IMG/VR virus record: IMGVR_UViG_3300020229_000001
Location: 30,386-94,385 of that record
Source: a virus
Length of the DNA stretch: 64,000 nt
Direction: 5' to 3' (one strand)
Both the position numbers and the translations under genes were made by a program. Shown here in pieces: positions 10,617-20,800 of the stretch (the stretch's first letter is position 1; the number at the start of each line of letters is the position of its first letter). The notes under the pieces were generated by a model. The model made no database searches. It was not told where the DNA came from and was given only the letters and a program-made list of their open reading frames with translations.

Positions 10617-12689
10617 TTACTCTTTTGAGGAAGTATTCCATCCGCCATCAGCGTTCCATCCGTTCTCAAACTGTGATGGCGCAGGTGCAGAGAAATACGA
10701 AGCGTGAAACCCGGGCACTTTGAAGTATGTCAGGGATCCAAAAGCTTCCTTTTTGGGGTGTTTTAACTCATCAAGGTTCGGAGGGATAAAGCTGTTGTTT
10801 TTCAACGCAATGTAATCTTTAACAATCGGGTTTAGTTTCAAAAATTGCTCACGTTTATCTTTGGGCATTTCCCCCTTTAAAGTGCCAGTTGCGTCATCAA
10901 AATACTCACCTTTCAATTTTGCGTGCTCAATCAATGCTTGCTCTAGATCTTTCCCTCCGAGTTGCTCTTTCAAGAACTCCTTTGTCTTCAGTAGCGGATA
11001 TTTTACAGGCAACTTGATAGGCGAAATGTTTGGGTTTTCGCTTTTCAAAATAGACTCAATATTTGTCAACTGAGCGTTCACCTGATCCGCAGACGTGTTG
11101 TAAGTGTTAAGCATCAAATCTTGCATTGTGCGGACATCACGTTCATCAAGCGTAGCCCCAGAGTTCCAAAATTGCACTTTTTTGGCAATGCTCTGCCATC
11201 CGCTCAAACCTGAAAATGCGTGTTTTGTTTCTTTGAATTGGGCTTCGGTAGGAGCTTTTCCAGAAGCAAATTGAGCAAACAAATCCATCATTTCTTGATG
11301 GACTGCCCCCAATGATGCTTCAGCATTATTTTTACGAGCAATTTTATCTTCCGCCACGGCTGTAAGCATGCGCTGCATTGCGTCTTTACGAGTGTCCATC
11401 AACTTTGATGTCGGATGCCTTTCGTAATTATTTGCCATTGCCGTCACTTTGGCTTCTCGGGAAATATCAAGGCGCTGCTGTTTCAATCCTTGAGTTGCAG
11501 CATGTTCTTCAACGGTGCGAATTTCGGCCCTGCGTTCTTTTGTCACATCTATGTAATCAACGTGAAAATAAGGAACTTGCGTGGTCGGATCTTTGGACAC
11601 CGCCATAACCTCTCCAAAAGGATATTTCCTGTTGAATGTAAGCGCCTGAAGATTTGCTAAATCTTTTCTTTCTGGATAACGAGTCAGCATGTCTCGCTGA
11701 TTAACTTTTTGAATGTCTGGTACTCTAGCCAAGGCCCCTTTTGGTTTTGAGTCTTCAGGCTGAAGTGATGGCTCTCCTAACATTCCCAATGCAGGCAGAT
11801 ATTTAACGGCATCAGTCTGGGAATTGTCTTTTTCCCCGGCAGGAGTTCCAAGTGCAGGAAGCTCTTCTTTTTTTGATTCTTCTTTTGGTTTTGGAGGTTC
11901 AAAAGTTGGTAGTGGCAAGCTTGAAAGCCTTCCCTTTTTGATAATTTCAGCCTCTTGCTCTGCTGGCGTTAATTCAACAGGAACCGCAATAGGAGCCGCC
12001 ACAGGAATAACTTTAGGCGGAGCCGCTGTGGAAGCCACAGGAACAACCTTAGGTGGAGCGGCGATAGGAGCAACTGAAAGCGACATTGCAGGCCCACCCG
12101 TTGGGGCTCCGTTTAATGTCATTGTTGGCATGCTTGGAATAAGAGGAGAAGCAGTGGCAATGCCTTGCAGTGCTCCAACTTGGTCAGTAGAAGATGCCTG
12201 CGGGAGCGGGAGCGGGTCAAGTGTGGGGGCAATGCGTGTGTTGGTTGCTCCAGTTGATGCATCACCTTGATCGCCTTCATCACCCCCAGCCCCAATAACC
12301 GGGTCTAAAGAAAACTGTTGCTTTCCTTTCCCAGAAGAAACAGCGTCCACCCGGGCCATCGCCTCTTTGTGCATGTCCTCGTTTCGCTTTTCTTGAGCCG
12401 CCTGTTTCTGCTCTTGTAAAGCTTGCTGTCTCTCAGCTAACGCTGTCCTTTTGGCGTCTTTCTCTGCCGCATATCTGGCGCTGATTCCAGCCCCAATGGA
12501 CTTGATTGCGCTCTCGATCCCTTGAGCAATGTAAGGCTTGCCTTCAGGAACCACCCATTGAGCACCTGCACTAATTTGAATTGGATTCTGACCAAATGAC
12601 AACGGACGAATACCTGCCAGCGCATTATAATTAATGTTTGGCGTGGCTAATTGAATTGGAATTCCAGCGGTGTCGTAAAACAAAGGCAT
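10617..12689 (-). CDS. putative internal virion/ejection protein (690 aa)
   Basis: I recognise no family. The start ATG at 12689 follows the stop of the upstream gene after one base; an upstream in-frame codon would add five residues inside that gene. The N-terminus (MPLFYDTAGIPIQLATP) is followed by an Ala/Lys/Gln-rich helical stretch (about 75-115). Next comes a low-complexity Pro/Ala/Val region with repeats such as APPKVVPVAS and APPKVIPVAA (about 205-240), then an acidic Lys-rich linker and a mostly helical C-terminal half. The end is Gly/Trp-rich (ENGWNADGGWNTSSKE). It sits directly upstream of the giant gene and downstream of three small proteins, where podoviruses usually encode their ejected core proteins. 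A role as a companion of the giant protein is inferred from position only. Confidence 0.7.
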   Translation of the reverse strand: MPLFYDTAGIPIQLATPNINYNALAGIRPLSFGQNPIQISAGAQWVVPEGKPYIAQGIESAIKSIGAGISARYAAEKDAKRTALAERQQALQEQKQAAQEKRNEDMHKEAMARVDAVSSGKGKQQFSLDPVIGAGGDEGDQGDASTGATNTRIAPTLDPLPLPQASSTDQVGALQGIATASPLIPSMPTMTLNGAPTGGPAMSLSVAPIAAPPKVVPVASTAAPPKVIPVAAPIAVPVELTPAEQEAEIIKKGRLSSLPLPTFEPPKPKEESKKEELPALGTPAGEKDNSQTDAVKYLPALGMLGEPSLQPEDSKPKGALARVPDIQKVNQRDMLTRYPERKDLANLQALTFNRKYPFGEVMAVSKDPTTQVPYFHVDYIDVTKERRAEIRTVEEHAATQGLKQQRLDISREAKVTAMANNYERHPTSKLMDTRKDAMQRMLTAVAEDKIARKNNAEASLGAVHQEMMDLFAQFASGKAPTEAQFKETKHAFSGLSGWQSIAKKVQFWNSGATLDERDVRTMQDLMLNTYNTSADQVNAQLTNIESILKSENPNISPIKLPVKYPLLKTKEFLKEQLGGKDLEQALIEHAKLKGEYFDDATGTLKGEMPKDKREQFLKLNPIVKDYIALKNNSFIPPNLDELKHPKKEAFGSLTYFKVPGFHASYFSAPAPSQFENGWNADGGWNTSSKE

Positions 12690-12690
12690 A

Positions 12691-13203
12691 CTAAGAGCCC
12701 CCAAAGGAGATTTGACCTAAATTCGGGACTTGAAATTGTTTCACCTCGGGCGGGGTTGCCGTCATTTGGTTTGCCGCCCGGGCAGCTTGTGGGCCTTGAG
12801 ACACTTGAGCTGCTTGCGGTGACATTCTTGGCGATTGGGTTGTAGCAGCGGGGGAAACGGGCGCTGCTGCCGCTCCGGGTGCTTTAAGCACGCTCGCGTT
12901 GGTTATGCCCTGAGGGGCAGAATATGCCGTTGGCTGCTGCACTGCTGGTGTTACTGAAGCGGAAGTAGAAGGTGATGCAGATGGCGCTGGAAGCCCTTGT
13001 GCAGGCTCTGTCTTTACTGGGTGAGCATCTCCATACGCTTTGGTGAAATCACCGTAGCTCTGTCCTTTTGCGGGGGGAGGAGCGTCAGAGTGAGCCGCAG
13101 CAAACTCACGATTTTTTGTAAAATCCGAGCCAAAAGTAGCATTTAAAAAGTTGGTTCCACCTATTTTTTCAATAAAGTCAGGGTTTTTAAATTTTCCGCC
13201 CAT
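12691..13203 (-). CDS. small Pro/Ala-rich protein with shared C-terminal motif (170 aa)
   Basis: I recognise no family. The N-terminus is MGGKFKNPDFIEKIGGTNF. The middle is low-complexity Ala/Pro/Ser/Gln and probably disordered. The last 14 residues, FQVPNLGQISFGGS, align without gaps to the ends of the two preceding genes' products. The ATG follows the upstream stop in a TAATTATG junction. The codons for the final Gly-Gly (GGGGGC) lie about 10 nt before the ATG of the next gene and can serve as its Shine-Dalgarno. It is a likely minor virion component by position, between the nozzle and internal-protein genes. Confidence 0.75.
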   Translation of the reverse strand: MGGKFKNPDFIEKIGGTNFLNATFGSDFTKNREFAAAHSDAPPPAKGQSYGDFTKAYGDAHPVKTEPAQGLPAPSASPSTSASVTPAVQQPTAYSAPQGITNASVLKAPGAAAAPVSPAATTQSPRMSPQAAQVSQGPQAARAANQMTATPPEVKQFQVPNLGQISFGGS

Positions 13204-13205
13204 AA

Positions 13206-13763
13206 TTAAGATCCTCCAAAGGTTAAGCCCGAAATGCTCGGGAGACGAAAGTTGCTCTGCTCTTGCGCTTGTTGTGTAAGAAAAGCTCCACCGCCACCCG
13301 GCTTATTATAAACTGGAGCATTTTTTACTGCTTTTGTCATGGAAGTTGGTGCGCTAAAATTAGTTGGCGACCCATCGCTCGTAGACATTGGTCCCACAGC
13401 TTGCATTGGTCCCACAGCTTGACTAGCTGTTGTATCTGGAGCAGTTGCCGTAACTGGTCCGCCAAGGGTAGCCTGCCCAACAATGTTTGGATGCTGAATG
13501 TCATAAAGTTTTTTTGCCTGAACGTCAGAGGCTGCTTTTGCTTGAGCATCCGCATTAGCTGCGGCCAAGCTATTTGCCTTCATTAAGTTAAGCCCTACGC
13601 CCGCAGAAACAAGTCCAATTGGCCCCATGAACGGGGCAGTGGCAACCAGTACTGGAGCAAGTTCTTTTGGAACCGCTTTAGTAAATTCTTTTGGAACAGC
13701 CTTGGCTATTTCATTGGGAATCATTTTTGCAACGGCACGAAATCCAGATGACAACCAGCTCAT
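13206..13763 (-). CDS. small protein with hydrophobic N-half and shared C-terminal motif (185 aa)
   Basis: The start is MSWLSSGFRAVAKMIP at 13763, one base after the previous stop. Residues about 10-40 hold three near-repeats of the type NEIAKAVPKE / FTKAVPKE / LAPV. They are followed by a hydrophobic segment (LVATAPFMGPIGLVSAGVGL) that could cross or insert into a membrane. The rest is Ala/Gln/Pro-rich. The C-terminal 14 residues FRLPSISGLTFGGS match those of the neighbouring genes. TTTGGAGGA within the last codons is a near-perfect Shine-Dalgarno for the next ATG. An injected membrane-interacting protein is plausible but unproven. Confidence 0.75.
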   Translation of the reverse strand: MSWLSSGFRAVAKMIPNEIAKAVPKEFTKAVPKELAPVLVATAPFMGPIGLVSAGVGLNLMKANSLAAANADAQAKAASDVQAKKLYDIQHPNIVGQATLGGPVTATAPDTTASQAVGPMQAVGPMSTSDGSPTNFSAPTSMTKAVKNAPVYNKPGGGGAFLTQQAQEQSNFRLPSISGLTFGGS

Positions 13764-13764
13764 A

Positions 13765-14247
13765 TTATATTCCTCCAAAAGTTACTCCAGTCGTGCGGGG
13801 CATCTGGAATTGTGATTGCTTAGAATTGGGCATAGCTGGGTTTACTGGGCTCAAGTTGCTTCCAGCAAGATTGGCCGCAGTCCGGGGTAGATAGTATGCC
13901 GCTGCGCTTAAATTAGATAGCTTGGCTTGATTTAAGGCATTAACGTCAATTGCGCCACCAGTAATGGCGGACCCAGCCATTCCCGCCTGAGCTGCCGCCG
14001 CCTGTGAGGCAGTAGAATCTTTTGCCTTCTGATAAGCCTGCGCTCGAAGGAGGCTTTGTTGCGCCTGAGAATTACTCTGGTTCATGCCTAGCTGCGCTGC
14101 GTTATTTTGAGCGTCAATCATGGCTCTGCGCTGGGCTTCCGCTGCATCCTGCGCTGCTGCCCCCTGTTGTTGGCGCATCAATTCAATCTGCGCGATCATC
14201 GGAGTGTAATCAGGAGGTGGTGGTGCTGAGTAATGTGATCCGCCCAT
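13765..14247 (-). CDS. small Gln/Ala-rich protein with shared C-terminal motif (160 aa)
   Basis: It begins MGGSHYSAPPPPDYTPMIAQ. The centre is a Gln/Ala-rich helix (about 20-95) of the kind seen in internal virion and scaffold-like phage proteins. The C-terminus FQMPRTTGVTFGGI is the first of three successive copies of the motif. The TTTGGAGGA that encodes Phe-Gly-Gly is placed as the ribosome-binding site of the following gene. I recognise no family. Confidence 0.75.
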   Translation of the reverse strand: MGGSHYSAPPPPDYTPMIAQIELMRQQQGAAAQDAAEAQRRAMIDAQNNAAQLGMNQSNSQAQQSLLRAQAYQKAKDSTASQAAAAQAGMAGSAITGGAIDVNALNQAKLSNLSAAAYYLPRTAANLAGSNLSPVNPAMPNSKQSQFQMPRTTGVTFGGI

Positions 14248-14253
14248 AATTTG

Positions 14254-15087
14254 TTATTTCTTAAATAGCCCGGGATTGCCAGCAAATCCTCCTGCAATTG
14301 ACCCTGCCGCGCCAATACCAGCCCCAACAAGAGCATTGCTTTGATCTGCGTTATGCTGCGCCCCTTGGAGCATAGCCTGTTGGTAGTTCTGCCAGTCTTT
14401 TTTGTTAGCTTCCGCCGCTTGATTGGTAGAAGACATCATCTGATTAATCCAGTCTGTCGTTGTCTGAGCAGCGCCTTGCGTGCGCCCCAGCATCGCTTCT
14501 TGAAATCCAGCCCGCTGTTGCATTCCCTGAGCTTTAGCGGCCTGCTGTGCGCCCAGAATCGAACCAACATCAATGCCTGCGGTGGGTGCTGGATTGCCAC
14601 CAAGATAAGCTTGCGCCCGATCTAGATTTGCCCGTCGCATTGCCATCCCTTCGAGCGTTCCAGCGTCGTAGAGCGCCGACTTGCCAACCGTGGAATCAGC
14701 CATCCCAGAACCAAGATATTTGGCTAACCCCGCACGTTTTGCCCATTGATCCATTTGTTTCTGCCAGTTCCCGGGCGAGAGGTCTTCCTGCATTGCGGCT
14801 GGCAGTGACTGGCGCAACGCTGCCATTTCTGGGTTGGTCTGCTTTTCAAGCTCCTTCGACTTAAAGGAGTTAATTGCAGCAATTTCGCCAGCTTGCGTTG
14901 ACATGCCATCCTGCCCCCAGATGTCAGGAGTCCAGCTTTCCAAAGGCATGTTAGCAGCAAAGCCAAGCAGCCTGTTTTGTTGGGCCATCTGTTGGGTGCC
15001 CAGAGCCGACTGCATGCCAAGTTGCGCCGCCGAAAGGGCAGGATCTGGGCGAGTGATAAAAGCTGAAGGGTCAACGGAAGATCCCAT
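14254..15087 (-). CDS. putative internal virion protein, Ala/Gln-rich (277 aa)
   Basis: I recognise no family. The protein is rich in Ala, Gln and Met and predicted mainly helical by eye. It has an N-terminal stretch with LSAAQLGMQSALGTQQMAQQ and a Gly/Ala-rich hydrophobic C-terminus (LVGAGIGAAGSIAGGFAGNPG) ending in LFKK. The glycine-zipper-like tail suggests membrane insertion, as in phage ejection proteins; this is inference. It lacks the shared motif carried by the three genes that follow it. Confidence 0.7.
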   Translation of the reverse strand: MGSSVDPSAFITRPDPALSAAQLGMQSALGTQQMAQQNRLLGFAANMPLESWTPDIWGQDGMSTQAGEIAAINSFKSKELEKQTNPEMAALRQSLPAAMQEDLSPGNWQKQMDQWAKRAGLAKYLGSGMADSTVGKSALYDAGTLEGMAMRRANLDRAQAYLGGNPAPTAGIDVGSILGAQQAAKAQGMQQRAGFQEAMLGRTQGAAQTTTDWINQMMSSTNQAAEANKKDWQNYQQAMLQGAQHNADQSNALVGAGIGAAGSIAGGFAGNPGLFKK

Positions 15088-15091
15088 AGTT

Positions 15092-15481
15092 TTAAAAGGT
15101 AGGATAGTACAATTCTCTGTTAAGTCTAGTTAATCCAAGTTTTTTCATTATGTCTTCTGAAAAATTGCCGATTCCATTGTTGTTGTTGGACGGAACTGCA
15201 ATGTAGCCCGGATTGCCTGATAGTTGAGAGTGTGTTTTCCAGTCATTCATCACCTGAACAACGTCCCTTGGCTTAGTGTGTTCAGGGTGGAACGCTGGGT
15301 ATGCTGTTGGGATAAAGACCTGATCAATGTATCCAAACAAGCGCCCATTTTTGTAATTTGCATAAACCACAATGTTTGGATGTGGCGTTATGACGTGGTT
15401 AAACGATTTTGCAAACTCTTGAAGTTCAGAGAATTCAGGAGTTCCGTCTTGTGTTTTTCTGTAATGGATGGAATTTATCAT
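15092..15481 (-). CDS. conserved-looking phage protein, possible acyltransferase-like fold (129 aa)
   Basis: The start MINSIHYRKTQDGTPE at 15481 lies one base after the stop of the upstream gene; a GTG at 15502 would add seven residues inside that gene. The product alternates strand- and helix-like segments (NIVVYANYKNGRLFGYIDQVFIPTAYPAFHPEH). The look is of a small alpha/beta protein, loosely GNAT-like, but I see no acetyl-CoA motif. The function is unknown. It lies between the nozzle and internal-protein genes. Confidence 0.7.
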   Translation of the reverse strand: MINSIHYRKTQDGTPEFSELQEFAKSFNHVITPHPNIVVYANYKNGRLFGYIDQVFIPTAYPAFHPEHTKPRDVVQVMNDWKTHSQLSGNPGYIAVPSNNNNGIGNFSEDIMKKLGLTRLNRELYYPTF

Positions 15482-15482
15482 T

Positions 15483-15728
15483 TTATGGGAATAATTGAAC
15501 ACTTACCGTTTCGTCAGCGATAGAAATGTTCTTGGTTGCTTCGTAAGCTATGACTTGCGCCCGTTGTGTGGAATTTCCGCAAACTACGCACGGGACACAC
15601 CCAGAGCCAACGCCACTTATTAGCGGAATACTGGAATACAAGGGGATAATTCCATCATTGCCATATGGAGAGACAAATTTGTTTGGAAAAACCGAAACCG
15701 CCGTTGATGCCGATTTAATGGATGGCAT
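15483..15728 (-). CDS. small hypothetical protein (81 aa)
   Basis: The ATG at 15728 is taken as the start because it forms the TAATATG junction used repeatedly here. A longer reading of the frame runs deep into the nozzle gene. The product MPSIKSASTAVSVFPNKF contains a GCVPCVVCGNST patch with CxxC spacing that could bind metal. It may be a minor structural component by position. Confidence 0.6.
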   Translation of the reverse strand: MPSIKSASTAVSVFPNKFVSPYGNDGIIPLYSSIPLISGVGSGCVPCVVCGNSTQRAQVIAYEATKNISIADETVSVQLFP

Positions 15729-15729
15729 A

Positions 15730-17871
15730 TTATGCGATTGGAGGGTGAAGCGCCCTATATTGTTGCGCAGCCAACTGCGCTTCTGCTGTTGCTTTTGCAA
15801 GCGCAATAGCGTCAGCGTCAGCCTGTGAAATGTACGACGTTGCTGTAGCGGTGGCTGTGGCAACGGCATTTCCGCGCCTCCCCGAAATGGCACCGACTTG
15901 AACGGAGGCTGTTTTTGTAGCGGTCCAAACCATCCTTTGGCTGTTTGGATTTTCTTGCGGGGCAGGAGCCAGTGAAACCAGTGTTGTTGCCCCCGTTTCG
16001 CCTAAAACACAGAATTGCGTCTCGTTGAAAGTTACCTGACCAGTAGAGCGGTCTTGGAACGGATCTTGATACATGCGAAGGGCCTCGACACCAAGGCCGC
16101 CGCACCACTCGATTAAAAGCGAAAACGCCTTGTCAATATTAAGCAAAAAGTTGCTTTCGCAGCTCTTTTCCGTTGAATTTGGTTGCACGGATTCCGTGAT
16201 AAGCCTGCGGTGTTGAGTTTGAAGAAACCCAAATTTATCAATGTTATTTGATTCGTAGCTTGTCTCGTACTCGTAACCTTCCGTGGCGGCTAAGATGCGA
16301 GTGCTTAAAATAGGTTGGTAAGTACCCTTGCTGCCTCTGTAACTAATCTTAACGTCAACAGTCCCTGCAATTTGACCGCAATCAACTTCAGCGTAGGCCA
16401 ACTGCTTTAAGTCCATGCTGTCTCCGAGCAGCGCTGTTTCCATCTGGCAGTAAATTCGATTCACCAAAGTGGTTGTGCTGCCATCCTCGTTGATATTTAG
16501 GTAAGTGTCATACCTTTCTGGCACAAATGCTTCCCAAAGGTGGATGTGCGAGCCGTCGTTTGTACGCCCGTAATCTACCGAAAACGCAAAGATCCTCGGC
16601 GCACTCGTGACAACCCCAGAAACCCACTCAATAGGGCGAATCCCTGTCCAGACTCCGGCCCAAGCAGGGTTCCTAGCTTGGTTCCACTCGGCGGCGGCGG
16701 CATAATCGAGCATCATCGTTACCGAGTTGACGGGCTCAAGGTAAGGTATTGAGCAAAGTAGGTAATTTTCAAACGAGGCAGAACAAATGCCAGACAAGTT
16801 GGACGACATAAGCCGTTTGGCCTTTGCCATCTCCACATCCTTGTACAGCACCTGCGACGAAAGATAACTGCTAGCGGCAACGTCCGCGCTTACAAGCCCA
16901 CCTTGCGAGTACCACCACATCATCCCGGCTTGGAACGCAATGCTTTTCCCAGCAATGCACCCCACAGTGGGGTAGAGGACGTTCTGAAAGTTCGCGGTAG
17001 TCGCCCACTGCGCTCGGTCAAGAATCCCAGACGCTAGCGAATAGGTTGAACGGTCAGTCCAGACGTAGAGTCGAGAGTCGTTATTCTGCCCGACATAGTC
17101 CTGCATGGCGGTAATTCTACGCGGGACCGAAAAATCACCTCTACCCGATCCAATCGTGCGTTCAATCCAACTGAGGGGATCGCCAAGATCTGACGCTGAA
17201 ATAATATTTCCAGACGCAACCCAAAGGCGGTTTCCGGAAAATGCCATCCAATAGCCGATTGGAATGTCTTTTAATTGCGTTCCAGTTTGGTCTGAGCCAT
17301 CCCAAACACCAGCATATCGCACTCCATCTTGAACAACGATAATTCGATGCGCGGGCGTGATTGAGAAGTCGCCGCCAGACGAGATGGTTGCTGTCTTGGT
17401 AGCAGTTACGAAATTGACCCGTTCAACATTAGGGTCTAAAGAGATGCCTGCCAGCAGGTAGTCGTTCCAGTTCTTGGGCTGAACCAGCGGGAATGGGCAG
17501 TAATAAACCTTGCCATCGACGGAAAACACAATGTAGGGCAACTCGGACTCCTCAGACTGACCACCTTCAGGCGTGTAGATTGTAGCGACCTGCGAAATCT
17601 CTACACCATAAAGATTTGTGTACGTTGAACTCGCCTTGTACTGCTTGTTGGAATTAAAAAGTATTCCGCCTTGGAAGTTGCCACTTGGAAGCGAAAGCCG
17701 CATGGCAAACCCCGGGCGAGTTTGAACAATACCTCCGCGAACGGTAACATTTTGCCCCCATTTAAACTGGTCCTCTGGCAGGGTCCACGGGTTGCGAACT
17801 GAGTTAACTCCATGCGTCCACCCAGCGGAAACCTTATTGAGCCGCCCAGAAGTAATATTTGGGCTTTTCAT
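15730..17871 (-). CDS. tail nozzle / gp12-gp10-like beta-rich tail protein (713 aa)
   Basis: The N-terminus (GWTHGVNSVRNPWTLPEDQF, then NVTVRGGIVQTRPGF) matches my recollection of podovirus tail tubular protein B / nozzle and P22-type stabilisation proteins. These form a hexameric beta-propeller tip below the adaptor. The body is beta-rich with Trp/Tyr-rich strands (GNRLWVASGNIISASDLGDPLSWI). The C-terminus switches to an Ala/Thr-rich region with SQADADAIALAKATAEAQLAAQ, resembling the DUF5977-type SQADADA repeat found in tail and adhesin proteins. It lies directly downstream of the adaptor-like gene, the usual order for podovirus tails. Confidence 0.75.
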   Translation of the reverse strand: MKSPNITSGRLNKVSAGWTHGVNSVRNPWTLPEDQFKWGQNVTVRGGIVQTRPGFAMRLSLPSGNFQGGILFNSNKQYKASSTYTNLYGVEISQVATIYTPEGGQSEESELPYIVFSVDGKVYYCPFPLVQPKNWNDYLLAGISLDPNVERVNFVTATKTATISSGGDFSITPAHRIIVVQDGVRYAGVWDGSDQTGTQLKDIPIGYWMAFSGNRLWVASGNIISASDLGDPLSWIERTIGSGRGDFSVPRRITAMQDYVGQNNDSRLYVWTDRSTYSLASGILDRAQWATTANFQNVLYPTVGCIAGKSIAFQAGMMWWYSQGGLVSADVAASSYLSSQVLYKDVEMAKAKRLMSSNLSGICSASFENYLLCSIPYLEPVNSVTMMLDYAAAAEWNQARNPAWAGVWTGIRPIEWVSGVVTSAPRIFAFSVDYGRTNDGSHIHLWEAFVPERYDTYLNINEDGSTTTLVNRIYCQMETALLGDSMDLKQLAYAEVDCGQIAGTVDVKISYRGSKGTYQPILSTRILAATEGYEYETSYESNNIDKFGFLQTQHRRLITESVQPNSTEKSCESNFLLNIDKAFSLLIEWCGGLGVEALRMYQDPFQDRSTGQVTFNETQFCVLGETGATTLVSLAPAPQENPNSQRMVWTATKTASVQVGAISGRRGNAVATATATATSYISQADADAIALAKATAEAQLAAQQYRALHPPIA

Positions 17872-17872
17872 A

Positions 17873-20800
17873 CTAGAACATTACGCAATCGGTTCCATCT
17901 CCGTATGTTATGTTGTTTATCTGCGGAGGTTGCATGGCATGCCCGTCCATTGAATCGCTTTCGCTGCGCAAATACATAACGGATGCCTGCCAATACTTTT
18001 GCGCTTGATCAAGAAAGTCTTTGTCTTCCAAATCAACCGCATGAACGCCAGCAATAATTGCGCGGGCGTTTTCAAGCGGAATGTAGTCGTAAACACTCGT
18101 GATTTCAGGGCACTTTACGCGATAAATCAAGCGAACCCACGCGGATTGCTGGCCAATGCGAATGCGCCGATACTTTGGGTTGGTCTCGGACGGGTGATAC
18201 TGCCCGATCAGCGCCATATCGTTTGAGCGCCCATAATCAAAAGCGTAGAGCGAAACATAGCCAATCGTTAGTGGCTTTTCAATGTGTTGCACTGACTTCA
18301 CTAAAATTGGATCAAGGATGGAATCGATGTAGAAAATGGAATCGATAGTGTCCCCAGTGCTCAGAAAGTCTATTCTTCCAGTGATGCTGGATGTTGTGGT
18401 TGCATGTGGCTTGGTGTCATACAGCTCCACAAAATTATCTCCAATAGCCCGGGCGTAATAAGTCGAAGAGTCAGACAATGGAACGGGAAGCGTGTCGCCC
18501 TGATTTGCCCGAACCAGAACTTGATCCCCCGTGTTTAAAATAGAATTTCCTGCAATTACTGCCGTGGATGGCTCGACTGTAAAATCGCGAGAAATATCAA
18601 GCGACAAATACCCCTCGCCAAGATTAGTAAAAACAATCGGCGTTCCGTTTTGTAAGGTTATTGAAACTTTTCCCTTTATTACAGACAACAAGTATACAGT
18701 CGATGCACTCAAAGGCGCAGGCAATACTCCCGTGGTTGAAGAAAACTTCACCCTCATGCCCGATAACAGGTAAGTCAAGTACGATGGGATAATTTCGTTG
18801 TTTGCAACTATTCCACCACTGCGAGCGCCATAAGCGTAATACGCTTGCCCAGCTCCAAGTTCTTGGACTTGCAATAAGACAGTGGCACCAGAATCCGTGT
18901 AAACTCCTGCGCTAAAATTACTTACTGCCTTTAGGTAATACGTTTGCGCTACACTTGATGGTGGTGAAGTTATTGGCAACTCGTAATCTGTTTGCAACCT
19001 TACTGGAAGGACAGTGGTGATTGCAGAAAAGTCTCCATTCCAATAATTAGTAAATCCAATCGCGAATGTTCTGGAAATAACCAAGTACAAAGTGCCACTT
19101 CCAGTTGACGTTACGTTTACGTCCGTAAAATCAGCATTTTTGACGGTGAACGAGTTTCCAGAAGACGGATTTTCAGCCCGATACGACTGCCCCTGCACGA
19201 GAGGAATCGGAAGCGTTCCAGTGGACGAGAATTGAATAAAAACACCAGTGGACGGCAACACGGAAACCGTAGGCGCTGTAGTATATCCTGTGCCTTCAGT
19301 AACGACATTTACATTTGTCACAACGCCAGTGTATTCAAACGAGAATGTTGCCCCTCCTCCCCCTGCGGGAGAGAAAGAAATTTGCGGGTTACTGTAGCCG
19401 TATCCGTAATTAGTGATTGTTATTCCCGTGATCTTTCCAGCGGAGACGGCGACTGACGCAGTTGCGCCAGTTCCAGTTCCGCTAGATCCGTCCGTGATGA
19501 GAGCGGTCAAAGAAGACGAATATCCAGAACCCTGCGTAAGTACGTTAATTTTACCGATCCCAAATTGATCCAGCACCGCAGTTGCGCTAGCGCCTGTTCC
19601 GCCTCCGCCAGAGATGTTGACGGCAGGGACGTTCTGGTATCCAGATCCGCCATTTTCAACAACGTACTCGGATACAAATGACGTTGTGATGGTGCTAGAT
19701 GCCGTTGCCGTTTTAGGAAGGCTGCTTGAGAACGTAATTGCGGGCGTTGAGCCTCCTGTCATCACGCTAATCGACGTTATTGTCACCCCCGTTGGAGGCG
19801 TAATTACAATTGTATCGTTGGATGTTGGAGAAACGGCGGCGGAATAACCTCCAACCGTAATTAAAGGAGCCAAACCAGCGGCAACTGTGGAAACGGACGG
19901 GGCAGCGGGGGTATTGGTAAATGTAGCAGACAACAAATTTGTAGCTAACCCATTGACTGTAAGTGAAGTTACGGTTGCGTTTTGTACGCCCGGGCTAGCA
20001 ATTGTGAGCTGCGGCTTTAGCTGCTGCGGGGCGCTAATGGTCACTCGTGGCGGATACAGGTAGCCCTGTCCTGACGAAGTGATGTTAATCCCGTTTACAG
20101 AACCCGTAATAGAGTTTACGGACAAAGAAGCCGCTGCATCCGATCCATATGGCAAAAGTGTAACTCCAGTGATTGTGCCGCTTCCATTGAGAACCAAGGA
20201 CGCTTTTGCGTGGAATCCGCCAGTCGAAAGACCACCAATAAAAACAACCTTTGGTAAATTTGCGACCGTGTAGCCCAATCCGCCGCTGTTAATTTGTATT
20301 GAAGCCACATAACTAAATCCAGTGGCTACGTCAGTGCCAAGGATTGCTTGGAGCGATGCCGCTGTCGTATATGTGCCGCCCACAAGAGACAAATTTGGAG
20401 CGGCTGCGTACTTGTATCCTCCAATGTCTGAAATTGTGGCCGTTGCCGTTGTGTAGCCTGCGCCCCCAGTCACCAACGTCATCAACGTGATTGGCCCGGA
20501 AACGCGAGCTGTGATAAGAGCACCTGACCCAGTTGCAGGCGGAAGCGTCAAACCAGAAACGGAAATGTTATTTTTAGTTCCGGGCGATGCTGTTGCCGTT
20601 AAAAGTTTAGCAATACTGTTCTGGCCAGACCCCGCCGTAGTCAACGCAATTGGGCTAGACCCACTCAGTGCATCCGAGTAACTGTTATGTAATGTAACCG
20701 CTGGAAGTAATTCATCTGGCAACACATACACATAATAATTCTGGCCAATAATTAACGGCTGAGGAAGGGTGCCTCCAGCAGTATTTGCTTGAACTATGTC

